The notes beneath the pieces were generated by a model. That model was not told the DNA's origin. It did no database searches and was given only the letters and a program-made list of their open reading frames with translations. From a virus: DNA of 27,398 bases. The translations under genes were made by a program, and so were the position numbers. The DNA is taken from positions 1-27,398 of the IMG/VR virus record IMGVR_UViG_3300035698_013530. One strand, 5' to 3'. Shown in pieces: positions 1 through 6,713 of the stretch; within the stretch, counting starts at the first letter, position 1; every line of letters begins with the position of its first letter.

Positions 1-30
1 AAAGCACTAGCAAAAATAGACAACAATTAA
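1..30 (+). CDS. 3' end of an upstream gene (partial)
   Basis: Reading from base 1 gives nine codons (KALAKIDNN) and a TAA stop at 28-30, followed by an A/T-rich leader. Frame 2 stops at once and frame 3 runs only to base 44, so frame 1 is the best guess. Because the next gene is a polymerase lacking its exonuclease domain, this tail could belong to a separate 3'-5' exonuclease gene, but nothing in nine residues proves it. Confidence 0.35.
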   Translation, partial: KALAKIDNN

Positions 31-230
31 CTAATAATAAATAAGATGAATGTGTTTAATTTAATAGAAATAGAATGGAACTGTTACAATGGATTAATCA
101 TTTCATTATTGCACTTAAATCTAAATAACCCATGTATAGATTCTTCTCTGATAGGTATATATGTGTCGTCTCGTTTTCTATACATAGACATACTATTTTT
201 TTCATTTAAAATATTTGAAAAACCTTAATC
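31..230. other. gene-poor spacer upstream of the polymerase
   Basis: About 200 bases of very AT-rich sequence in an otherwise gapless gene cluster. A 60-codon plus-strand frame (46-228) and a 36-codon minus-strand frame (98-205) are open, but neither has convincing protein-like composition. AATATTTG (210-217) is one mismatch from the Bacteroidetes -7 element TAnnTTTG, but no matching TTTG lies about 20 bases upstream. It may be a leader or promoter region, or the scar of an insertion that split a polymerase gene. Confidence 0.4.
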
Positions 231-1622
231 ATGCCAATACACCCATTAACAATTGACGCATATAACCTGTTTCATAAAGGAATACTAGCCTTTGCTCGTG
301 CAGAAAGAGCAGGAATTCGTGTGGACTTAGACTACGTTACACGTAAATCTGAGGAACTCACAAATAAAATAGCATCCCTTGAAGAAGACCTACGAGACAC
401 TAAATTCTATAAGAAATGGAATAAGATGACCGAGAAGGAAGTAAACTACAATTCATCCACTCAACTTTCTAATTTCCTTTACAAAGAACTTGGAATAAAG
501 ATAAAGAAAGAAACAGCCAGTGGAAAAGGTGCAACTGATAAAGAGACACTGCAGAAGTTGAATATTCCGGAAATAGATATAATACTTGAAATAAGAAAGC
601 TAAAGAAAAACAGGGACACCTACCTCAAACCATTTATCAGGGAACAAGTCAATGGATACGTACATCCTTTTTTTAACCTCAACACCGTGGTAACTTTCAG
701 GTCCAGTAGTTCAAACCCGAACTTCCAGAATATTCCTAAAAGAGATGTAGAGTCAATGCAATTGGTCAGGCGAGCTATTTATCCAAGATTAGGGCATCAA
801 CTGCTAGAAGCCGATTATAATTCAATTGAAGTCAAAATCGCAGCCTGTTACCACAAAGATCCAACCATGTTAAAATATCTACATAATCCTAAGTCTGATA
901 TGCATGGAGATATGGTAAAGCAAATATTTATGATTGATGACTTTGATAAAACATTACCTTCACACAAGATTTTACGCGATGCTGCAAAGAATGGTTTTGT
1001 ATTTCCTGAGTTTTATGGTGATTATTATAAAAATTGTGCTGTAAGTATGGCTTGTGTCTGGGGGCAACTTCCTCAAGGGGGATGGAAAGAAGGTCAGGGA
1101 ATACCCATGGTAGAGGGAACATTAGCAGATCACATGATTTCCCATGGAATTAAGTCATTAAAACACTTTGAAAATCATCTTGAGAAGATAGAAAAAGATT
1201 TCTGGGAAAACCGGTTTCCTGTTTATGCTACATGGAAAGACAGGTGGTGGACTTTATATACGAAAAAAGGTTATGTTGACTCACTGACAGGATTTCGTTG
1301 TGGAGGAGTTATGAGGAAAAATGATGTTACTAATTACAGTATCCAGGGAAGTGCGTTCCATTGCCTGCTGTGGGCGTTCATTGAAATAGACCGAATTATG
1401 CAGGAAGAGAAGTGGGACTCCAGAATCATTGGTCAAATACACGATGCTATTATACTGGATGTGCATCCAGACGAGTTAGAGCATGTCAAACAAGTAATTC
1501 ATAGAGTTACCTGTGAAGATTTACCCAAGGCTTGGAAGTGGATTATCGTGCCTTTAGAGATAGAAATGGATTGCTCCCCTGTTGATAAAAGTTGGGCTGA
1601 GAAAAAAAAGATTGAGAATTAA
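231..1622 (+). CDS. DNA polymerase, family A, polymerase domain only
   Basis: Template-directed DNA synthesis at the phage replication fork. Family A motifs are present in order: motif A LLEADYNSIEVK with catalytic D195; motif B around R249 and K253, ending FYG at 261-263; motif C QIHDAIILD with catalytic D405. The first residues (AYNLFHKGILAFARAERAGI) match the thumb region that directly follows the 3'-5' exonuclease domain in full-length phage enzymes, so at 463 residues this is a polymerase domain without proofreading domain. An in-frame TGA at 216-218 rules out a longer N-terminus. The exonuclease may be a separate gene to the left. It leads the replication and recombination cluster. Confidence 0.93.
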   Translation: MPIHPLTIDAYNLFHKGILAFARAERAGIRVDLDYVTRKSEELTNKIASLEEDLRDTKFYKKWNKMTEKEVNYNSSTQLSNFLYKELGIKIKKETASGKGATDKETLQKLNIPEIDIILEIRKLKKNRDTYLKPFIREQVNGYVHPFFNLNTVVTFRSSSSNPNFQNIPKRDVESMQLVRRAIYPRLGHQLLEADYNSIEVKIAACYHKDPTMLKYLHNPKSDMHGDMVKQIFMIDDFDKTLPSHKILRDAAKNGFVFPEFYGDYYKNCAVSMACVWGQLPQGGWKEGQGIPMVEGTLADHMISHGIKSLKHFENHLEKIEKDFWENRFPVYATWKDRWWTLYTKKGYVDSLTGFRCGGVMRKNDVTNYSIQGSAFHCLLWAFIEIDRIMQEEKWDSRIIGQIHDAIILDVHPDELEHVKQVIHRVTCEDLPKAWKWIIVPLEIEMDCSPVDKSWAEKKKIEN

Positions 1623-1707
1623 TGAAAATAAATTGGATTTTGAGGTATTATTAAATAAATTTTTTGTATAATAGGGTAAATAACAGTATTAAACTAATAT
1701 TAAAATT
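1623..1707 (+). promoter_or_regulatory. possible promoter in an AT-rich gap
   Basis: This is one of the few gaps of more than 60 bases in the left arm. It contains TATAAT at 1667-1672 preceded by a T-run and TTTTG at 1638-1642. Spacing fits neither the sigma-70 consensus nor the Bacteroidetes -33/-7 consensus well. The gap ends in TTAAAATT just before the next ATG, the A-rich initiation context typical of Bacteroidetes. The promoter call is tentative. Confidence 0.25.
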
Positions 1708-2304
1708 ATGGAAACATTAGAAGAAAGAATTAAAGACATTGAAGATGCTTTTTGTTTTGCAATAAAAAAGCTTAAAGAAGAATTGAGGCAATCAACGCTG
1801 TTCAATCCATTTAAGGTCGGTGATTGGCTTATTGGAGAAGCTGATTGGAGCCCAGATTATCCCGTAAAAGCTACTAGATTTAACGGACGTACTGTTTATT
1901 GGGAAAGTAATGGAAGAGAGGAACATAATGCTTGGGAGAAAAACCGTGATAAATTGTATATGCGTCTTGCTACAAATGGTGAGATAGAAAAGTACTTGAT
2001 TGAAGAAGCTAGAAAAAGAGGGTTTAAAGATGGTTGTGTGCACGTGTGGAAACCTAGGGAAAGTGTTAAAAGAAAAACTATATTTCCGCTTTACTACAGT
2101 GCCGGGGATGATGATTTGGCTGATGCCGCTGGGTGTATAATTTATGATAAAACTGGATGGGCAGAAGTGGTTGAAGAGACAAAAAAATTGCCAAAAACTG
2201 TTGATGAATTAAGACAATTACTCATAGAGTTTAAGCATTTTGAATACAGTTGTAGTATTCTAGCTGATGCCGAAGAATTTCTTAAAGAAAATAAATATTT
2301 ATAA
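1708..2304 (+). CDS. hypothetical phage protein, 198 aa
   Basis: I do not recognise a function. The N-terminal 30 residues (EERIKDIEDAFCFAIKKLKE) are charged and probably helical. A central segment (EIEKYLIEEARKRGFKDG) resembles a short helical module common in accessory proteins of Bacteroidetes phages. The C-terminal part, with TVDELRQLLIEF, is again helical. No signal peptide or membrane segment. The ATG follows TTAAAATT. It is separated from the polymerase by an 85-base gap and followed 15 bases later by another small unknown gene, so it may start a sub-operon. Confidence 0.8.
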   Translation: METLEERIKDIEDAFCFAIKKLKEELRQSTLFNPFKVGDWLIGEADWSPDYPVKATRFNGRTVYWESNGREEHNAWEKNRDKLYMRLATNGEIEKYLIEEARKRGFKDGCVHVWKPRESVKRKTIFPLYYSAGDDDLADAAGCIIYDKTGWAEVVEETKKLPKTVDELRQLLIEFKHFEYSCSILADAEEFLKENKYL

Positions 2305-2319
2305 ATTAAAACTAAAATT

Positions 2320-2568
2320 ATGAAAAAAGTAAAAGCCGGATGGTTCGATAAATCAAAAAAAGGGTTTAGTTCATTAGATGATTTAATGCAATATAATGAA
2401 TTTGTAGGTTTTAAAGCTTTTGGAGCAAGATACATGATAACCAGTGTGTATAGGAGGTATTATGCCGTGCGTCCGTCTTCATTTTTTCACGCAGACCAAA
2501 ATATAGCCATAGGAAAATACATTATTTTTGATTCAGTAGAAGAATTATTAACTTGGATGATAAATTAA
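2320..2568 (+). CDS. hypothetical protein, 82 aa
   Basis: Small protein rich in aromatic and basic residues (GWFDK, ARYMITSVYRRYYAVR). No recognised motif, signal or membrane segment. The leader AACTAAAATTATG is the same A-rich type as its neighbours. It lies 15 bases after the 198-residue gene and 4 bases before the next, consistent with co-transcription. Function unknown. Confidence 0.7.
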   Translation: MKKVKAGWFDKSKKGFSSLDDLMQYNEFVGFKAFGARYMITSVYRRYYAVRPSSFFHADQNIAIGKYIIFDSVEELLTWMIN

Positions 2569-2572
2569 AATT

Positions 2573-2806
2573 ATGACAGAAAAAGATTTAAGATTACAGT
2601 ATCAATGTGACACAGGAAGTCCTATAAAAACAGGATTTGATTACACTATACATAAGCAAGAATTCAATGGCTCTGATTTAATAGCTTACATAAATTGGCT
2701 GGAAGAGAAATTGCTAATTAAATTAGATGAAACGGGAGATTCGGTAAGAACCATAAATCAAAAAGAATATGAATTACGAAAAAGACGTAGAAATCAGTCC
2801 CACTGA
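2573..2806 (+). CDS. hypothetical protein, 77 aa, Bacteroidetes-phage type
   Basis: Begins MTEKDLRLQYQCDTGSPIKT and includes LIAYINWLEEKL, a pattern I associate with short accessory proteins of Bacteroides-type phages (MTEK-LR-xYxxxTG then xYxxWLEEK). No enzyme motif. The C-terminus is very basic (RKRRRNQ). Its last 38 bases overlap the start of the next gene in another frame, so either the two are translated from overlapping mRNA or the next gene starts further in. Confidence 0.7.
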   Translation: MTEKDLRLQYQCDTGSPIKTGFDYTIHKQEFNGSDLIAYINWLEEKLLIKLDETGDSVRTINQKEYELRKRRRNQSH

Positions 2807-3263
2807 TCTCGACATTGAATGTCTTGATCAACCAGCTTTGATGTTAAAATACGGAAAACATAAGGCAGGAACGGACAAAGCCCTAGCTCTTGAAAAAGAG
2901 AAACTGGATTTAGTAAGAGCTGAAATAGATAAGCAGATCAGAGAGTCTCCGGAAGAATTTGGAATCACAACGAAGATAACAGAAACAGTTATAACAAATA
3001 CCATACTTGCCTCTGATGAGTATAAAGAAGCCTATAAGAAATATCTTGAAGTAAATTATGAGCATAATGTTGCTAAGAGTGTTGTGGATGCTGTATCACA
3101 ACGTAAAGATATGTTAGAGGCTTTGATAAAATTACATGGGCAACAATATTTTGCCGGTCCCTCAGTCCCAAGAGACATAGAGCAGGAAAGGGAGCGAAAA
3201 GAAAATAAAGTGGATGCTGGAATTGGCAAAACTTTTACCAGAAGAACGAGGAGGGAAAAATGA
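2769..3263 (+). CDS. UvsY-like recombination mediator candidate
   Basis: A 164-residue, mostly helical, highly charged protein with no cysteines beyond C19. The layout LDQPALMLKYGKHKA, then a long helical region (KEKLDLVRAEID), then ALIKLHGQQYFAGPSVPRD is one I recall from a widespread phage family placed beside ssDNA-binding and RecA-like genes and sometimes annotated UvsY-like. UvsY helps load the recombinase on gp32-coated ssDNA, and this gene lies two genes upstream of such an SSB. The start at 2769 overlaps the preceding gene by 38 bases; the next in-frame ATG would remove 24 residues including the conserved DIECLDQPAL, so the longer form is preferred. Confidence 0.6.
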   Translation: MNYEKDVEISPTDLDIECLDQPALMLKYGKHKAGTDKALALEKEKLDLVRAEIDKQIRESPEEFGITTKITETVITNTILASDEYKEAYKKYLEVNYEHNVAKSVVDAVSQRKDMLEALIKLHGQQYFAGPSVPRDIEQERERKENKVDAGIGKTFTRRTRREK

Positions 3264-3433
3264 TGAATATCATTTATATTATATTAGGGTTTTTCGGACT
3301 AGGCATTTTGGTATATACCCTGAGCAAAGTACAAATGAGAGCCTGGATTTATGTAATAGAAAAACATTTTGATTCAAAATTATTAAATAAATTATCAACT
3401 AAAATTAAACAAGATGACACAGAAAAAGAGTAA
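3260..3433 (+). CDS. small single-span membrane protein, 57 aa
   Basis: Starts with ATGATG overlapping the upstream stop and preceded by GAGGAGGG, and ends inside the SSB gene (20-base overlap). Residues 3-21 (NIIYIILGFFGLGILVYTL) form one clear membrane span, followed by a basic, charged cytoplasmic-like tail (KLLNKLSTKIKQDD). The family is not recognised. Filling an otherwise empty gap with coupled overlaps at both ends supports a real gene. A membrane protein between recombination genes is unusual. Confidence 0.65.
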   Translation: MMNIIYIILGFFGLGILVYTLSKVQMRAWIYVIEKHFDSKLLNKLSTKIKQDDTEKE

Positions 3434-4457
3434 TTTTCGTGGCAAAGTATGCCAAGATATTCAAAAAGAAAAAAGTGAATATGCTTCTTTTGGATACCTT
3501 AAAATGCCACAAGGGGTAAAGATGTATAACGTAGAAGGAAAAATTCGGGAAATAAAAATGGATATTATTCCCTACGAAGTAACTGATCCCAATCATCCTA
3601 ACAGAAACGATGCTGTGGGTATTGCCACAGTAGGTGATTTATGGTACAGGAGACCATTTAAAATACACAGAAATATAGGTGCAGAGGACGAAGCTGTAAT
3701 TTGTCCAAAATCAATAGGAAAAGCTTGTCCCATTTGTGAATACCAAAGAAAAAGGTTTAAAGAGGGAGCTGACAAAGATGAATTATCTGCTCTCCGTGCA
3801 AAGGACAGGAATTTATATGCAATAATTCCAATCGACTCAGAGAAACATGAAGAGGTTGTATATATTTGGGAAATGGCTAAGTCTTTATTCCAGGATACCC
3901 TGTCAGATGAAATTGAACTTGATCCTGAAAATGAGGTATTTCCTGACCTTGAAGAGGGTAAAACTCTACAGATAGCTTTAAAATGGAAGACTCTGGGGAA
4001 AAATACATATCCGGAAGCACGGTCTATTAAATTTAATAAGCGTGAACCTTATGATGAGTCTATTTTGGACGAGGTTCCTAACTTGGACGATATGCTTAAA
4101 ATACTTTCTTATGAGCAACTGGAAGCTAAGTTCTTTAACGATGAGGTTGAACCTGATGGTGGAAAATTACATGATGAGGAACCTGCAGAAGAATCTAAGC
4201 CGGCTCCTGAAAGAAAAAGAAAAGCAAAGCCTCTACGTGGAAGTCATTCTTCAACAGACAATCCTCCGGAAAAGGAAAAGGAAAAGGAAAAAGAAGCTCC
4301 TGTTGTTCGACGCAGGAGAAAGGTAGAGAAAACTGAGGATGCAGAAAAATGTCCACACGCACATAAATTTGGCACTGATTATGATCTTTTCTCTGAGTGT
4401 GAAACTTGTGAAGTTTGGCAGTCATGTATGGAAGAGAATGAAAAGGGGGAGGCGTAA
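3414..4457 (+). CDS. gp32-like single-stranded DNA-binding protein
   Basis: Coats ssDNA during replication and recombination. A basic N-terminus is followed by an OB-fold-like region with a zinc site (C97, C105, C108: CPKSIGKACPICE), as in T4 gp32-type proteins. After about residue 240 comes a low-complexity acidic and lysine-rich linker. The C-terminal end carries a second cysteine cluster (CPHAHKFG then CETCEVWQSC) that I have seen in related phage SSBs. At 347 residues it is slightly longer than T4 gp32 (301). It shares one base of its stop with the next ATG and sits directly upstream of the RecA-like region, as expected for a recombination complex. Confidence 0.85.
   Translation: MTQKKSNFRGKVCQDIQKEKSEYASFGYLKMPQGVKMYNVEGKIREIKMDIIPYEVTDPNHPNRNDAVGIATVGDLWYRRPFKIHRNIGAEDEAVICPKSIGKACPICEYQRKRFKEGADKDELSALRAKDRNLYAIIPIDSEKHEEVVYIWEMAKSLFQDTLSDEIELDPENEVFPDLEEGKTLQIALKWKTLGKNTYPEARSIKFNKREPYDESILDEVPNLDDMLKILSYEQLEAKFFNDEVEPDGGKLHDEEPAEESKPAPERKRKAKPLRGSHSSTDNPPEKEKEKEKEAPVVRRRRKVEKTEDAEKCPHAHKFGTDYDLFSECETCEVWQSCMEENEKGEA
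4268..4291 (+). repeat. hexanucleotide tandem repeat in the SSB linker
   Basis: Four perfect copies of GGAAAA in tandem, encoding an EK-repeat in the disordered linker of the SSB. The unit is a multiple of three, so copy-number change would alter linker length without shifting frame. Confidence 0.9.
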
Positions 4458-4810
4458 TGGCACTACTTAAAATCAAAACCAAGAGAGAAGGGTATAAGCT
4501 TGTGGGGGTTCAGATTCCCCCACAACAATACAACTATCTTGCTCTATACACTCTGGCAAAAGGTATTCCAAAGACAAAGATTTATAAAGAGGTCTTATAT
4601 AATTGGATTGATTCTCATGAAAAAAAAGAGCCTGTTAACATTTTATTACAAGAAATTATCTTCTTATTGAATACAAACTACGATAAACTGGCTGCTTCCG
4701 AGGATAACCTTATTTCACTATCTGATTATAAAGAAATAGTAAAAAAAGAACTAGAAGGTAAAAGCGTTTCAGATGAATGTATGGATTTAATTCTAAAAGC
4801 TATACAATGA
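4457..4810 (+). CDS. hypothetical, possible ribbon-helix-helix-like protein, 117 aa
   Basis: The N-terminal 50 residues fit a short basic strand followed by two helices (VGVQIPPQQYNYLALYTLAK, then PKTKIYKEVLYNWID), as in small ribbon-helix-helix DNA-binding proteins. The remainder is acidic and helical. Start and stop both overlap neighbours (TAATG before, ATGA after), and a GGGGGAGG run lies 6 bases before the ATG, though within the SSB coding sequence. It lies between the SSB and RecA-like genes and could regulate or assist them. The fold is a visual guess only. Confidence 0.7.
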   Translation: MALLKIKTKREGYKLVGVQIPPQQYNYLALYTLAKGIPKTKIYKEVLYNWIDSHEKKEPVNILLQEIIFLLNTNYDKLAASEDNLISLSDYKEIVKKELEGKSVSDECMDLILKAIQ

Positions 4811-5856
4811 TGCAAAGGACTAAAACAGACGAACCGATAAGCACACAGGTGAAGAGAAAAATAAGGACCCCTAAAGTAAAAAAGGAAGAGTATGAAGGTA
4901 ATTTTGGGACTATTATCAGCACCGGAAGTACTTTGTCTGACTTGGCAATATCAGGAGGGCGAATTCGTGGTGGGGGGATACCAGGTGGAATATTTATGGA
5001 AGTATTCGGACCTGAAAGTAGTGGAAAATCAGCACTCCTTTGTGAAATCGGAGGGGATATTCAACGTAAAGGGGGGCTTGTTCAATACCATGACCCTGAA
5101 AGTAGAATAGACCACCAATTTTCTCAAATGTTTGGGATATCCATAGACGATAAAAACTACCACCAACCCGATACCGTTACCCAAGTTTTTAAAGCAATAG
5201 ATGAGTGGAAACCTGAACCAAATGATAAACGGATTCATGGAATTATAGCCGACTCATTAGCTGCTTTAAGTACGGACATGGAAATGGAAAAGAAAGAGGG
5301 GGATAAAATGGGGGGTAGAAGGGGGAAAGAATTTTCGGAGGGTTTCCGGAAAGCTGCTCGTTTGATAAAGAGTAATAATTATTTGTTAGCTTGTTCAAAT
5401 CAGTTGCGGGATACCTTTGCTAAATTTGGTAAAAAAGAAGAAAGTCCCGGGGGACACGCTATTAAATTTTATGCCAGTCTTCGTTTAACCACAAGAATTC
5501 TCAAGTACATCACAAAAACTATAACTGTACACGGAAAAGAAGTTGAACGAGCAATGGGAGTTAACATTGAAATTAAAGTAGTTAAAAGTAGTGTTTGGAA
5601 ACCTTTAAGGACTGCTCCGTTAACTATTCTTTTTGATTATGGGATTGACGATATTCGTCAAAATCTCCAATACATAAAAGACTACACTTCAAACACTGTT
5701 TATACTCTTGGAGAAAATAAGCTTGGAAAGGGTATAGAAGAATCTATTAAAATGATAGAGGATGGTGGATTAGAAAAAGAACTCAGAGAACAAGTTATTG
5801 ATCTTTGGGAGAGTATAGAAAATAAATTCAAAATTGAACGTAAACCAAAAAGATAG
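4807..5856 (+). CDS. RecA/UvsX-like recombinase
   Basis: ATP-dependent strand-exchange protein forming filaments on ssDNA. Walker A is GPESSGKS (residues 68-75). The region corresponding to the catalytic glutamate of RecA reads HDPESRID (95-102). A Walker B-like strand is IIADSLAAL and the sensor region is CSNQLRD. Length 349 matches RecA (about 350). An upstream in-frame ATG at 4777 would overlap the previous gene by 34 bases; I chose 4807, where ATGATG overlaps the upstream TGA, the coupling arrangement used throughout this cluster. Flanking SSB, UvsY-like and resolvase genes support the role. Confidence 0.9.
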   Translation: MMQRTKTDEPISTQVKRKIRTPKVKKEEYEGNFGTIISTGSTLSDLAISGGRIRGGGIPGGIFMEVFGPESSGKSALLCEIGGDIQRKGGLVQYHDPESRIDHQFSQMFGISIDDKNYHQPDTVTQVFKAIDEWKPEPNDKRIHGIIADSLAALSTDMEMEKKEGDKMGGRRGKEFSEGFRKAARLIKSNNYLLACSNQLRDTFAKFGKKEESPGGHAIKFYASLRLTTRILKYITKTITVHGKEVERAMGVNIEIKVVKSSVWKPLRTAPLTILFDYGIDDIRQNLQYIKDYTSNTVYTLGENKLGKGIEESIKMIEDGGLEKELREQVIDLWESIENKFKIERKPKR

Positions 5857-5861
5857 AAATT

Positions 5862-5981
5862 ATGACAGCAACAAAAGGAACACCAAAAAGAGATGGTAGT
5901 GGTAAAGGAAAAAGAGAACAAGAGGGTAGAGGGGGATGTATTCCTACTAGAAAAACCGGTAAAGGCACAAACAAAAGATGA
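5862..5981 (+). CDS. small basic glycine-rich protein, 39 aa
   Basis: A short frame starting 5 bases after the recombinase stop with leader AGAAATTATG and ending in an ATGA overlap with the next gene. The protein is strongly basic (PKRDGSGKGKREQEGRGGC) and ends with PTRKTGKGTNKR. It has one cysteine and no hydrophobic core, so it is probably disordered and may bind nucleic acid. Short proteins with a similar RDGSGKG...GRGGC pattern occur in other phages, from memory. Its fit in the gap and coupling at its 3' end support a real gene. Confidence 0.65.
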   Translation: MTATKGTPKRDGSGKGKREQEGRGGCIPTRKTGKGTNKR

Positions 5982-6178
5982 ATATGAACCAGCCAAATGA
6001 TATCGTGATGGCCTTTGGAAATCCTGTAAAGTGTCAGGTTCCGACAGGGCAATGCAAACTTATTAAGAAAATAAGGGATGTAGGTACTATACTGGAAGAA
6101 TGGTCCGTTGAATACTTAGATGACGCGGATCATTATTATGACTTGTTAATTAAAAAGAATAGTAATGGAACGAACTAA
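5978..6178 (+). CDS. hypothetical protein, 66 aa
   Basis: Overlaps the previous stop as ATGA and overlaps the resolvase start by 14 bases. Composition suggests a small beta-rich domain: VKCQVPTGQCKLIKKI followed by EEWSVEYLDD and YYDLLIKK, as in short barrel proteins. No recognised family or catalytic motif. Co-translation with the resolvase is likely from the overlap. Confidence 0.7.
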   Translation: MNMNQPNDIVMAFGNPVKCQVPTGQCKLIKKIRDVGTILEEWSVEYLDDADHYYDLLIKKNSNGTN

Positions 6179-6713
6179 AACCACACCCGTCGCTACAATA
6201 CTCACTAACGACCCTAGTTTAACTGGTTGGGGGTATGCTGTCTTAGATCCGTTTGGTAAAATATATGCTTCCGGATGTATTAAAACTGCTCCTGAACACA
6301 AAAAACGCAGGATCAGGAAGTCCGACGACACTCAACGCAGAGCTAGTGAAATAATCAGAAAACTACTCTCTTTAATAAAACAATACGACGTTCAATATAT
6401 ATTAAGTGAATCTCCACACGGCAGTCAAAATGCCAGTGCTGCGGTTATGATTGGTTTAGTAGTTGGCATTACTCAAACAATGGCAGAGTGTCTTGATATA
6501 CCTATTGAGTATTATTCAGAGGGAGACGCCAAGAAATGTGCTTTAGGAAAGTTGTCAGCAGCTAAAAATGAAATGATAGAAGCAATGGCCGGTATCTACG
6601 GACACAAATGGAGAACAGGCACTAAGTATATTGACGAAGCCGTAGCAGACTCTCTTGGAGTGTATCATGTAGCAAGTGAAGAAAGTGTAATTTTTAAAAT
6701 GATGAGAAGGTGA
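6165..6713 (+). CDS. RuvC-like Holliday junction resolvase
   Basis: Resolves four-way DNA junctions. It has the RuvC/RNase H-fold acidic residues in order: D16 in NDPSLTGWGYAVLD, E82 in YILSESPHGSQ, and the C-terminal pair D157 and D162 in IDEAVADSLGVYH. Length 182 is close to RuvC (about 170). The ATG at 6165 follows the A-rich AAAGAATAGTA. Its stop overlaps the GTG start of the split Rad50 gene (GTGA). It lies between recombinase and break-processing genes, a complete recombination context. Confidence 0.88.
   Translation: MERTKTTPVATILTNDPSLTGWGYAVLDPFGKIYASGCIKTAPEHKKRRIRKSDDTQRRASEIIRKLLSLIKQYDVQYILSESPHGSQNASAAVMIGLVVGITQTMAECLDIPIEYYSEGDAKKCALGKLSAAKNEMIEAMAGIYGHKWRTGTKYIDEAVADSLGVYHVASEESVIFKMMRR

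Noticed and set aside
98-205. 36-codon minus-strand frame starting MKKIVCLCIE
   Set aside because: It has a plausible A-rich leader, but would be the only minus-strand gene in the left arm; too short to support.
46-228. Open frame of 60 codons on the plus strand before the polymerase
   Set aside because: Composition is hydrophobic and low in charged residues in the manner of translated AT-rich non-coding DNA, with no recognisable motif.
4042-4326. 94-codon plus-strand frame inside the SSB gene
   Set aside because: Out-of-frame shadow; the SSB frame carries the cysteine clusters and acidic tail.
4777-4806. Ten-residue N-terminal extension of the recombinase
   Set aside because: It lies wholly within the preceding gene, and the ATGATG at 4807 coupled to the upstream stop is the better start.
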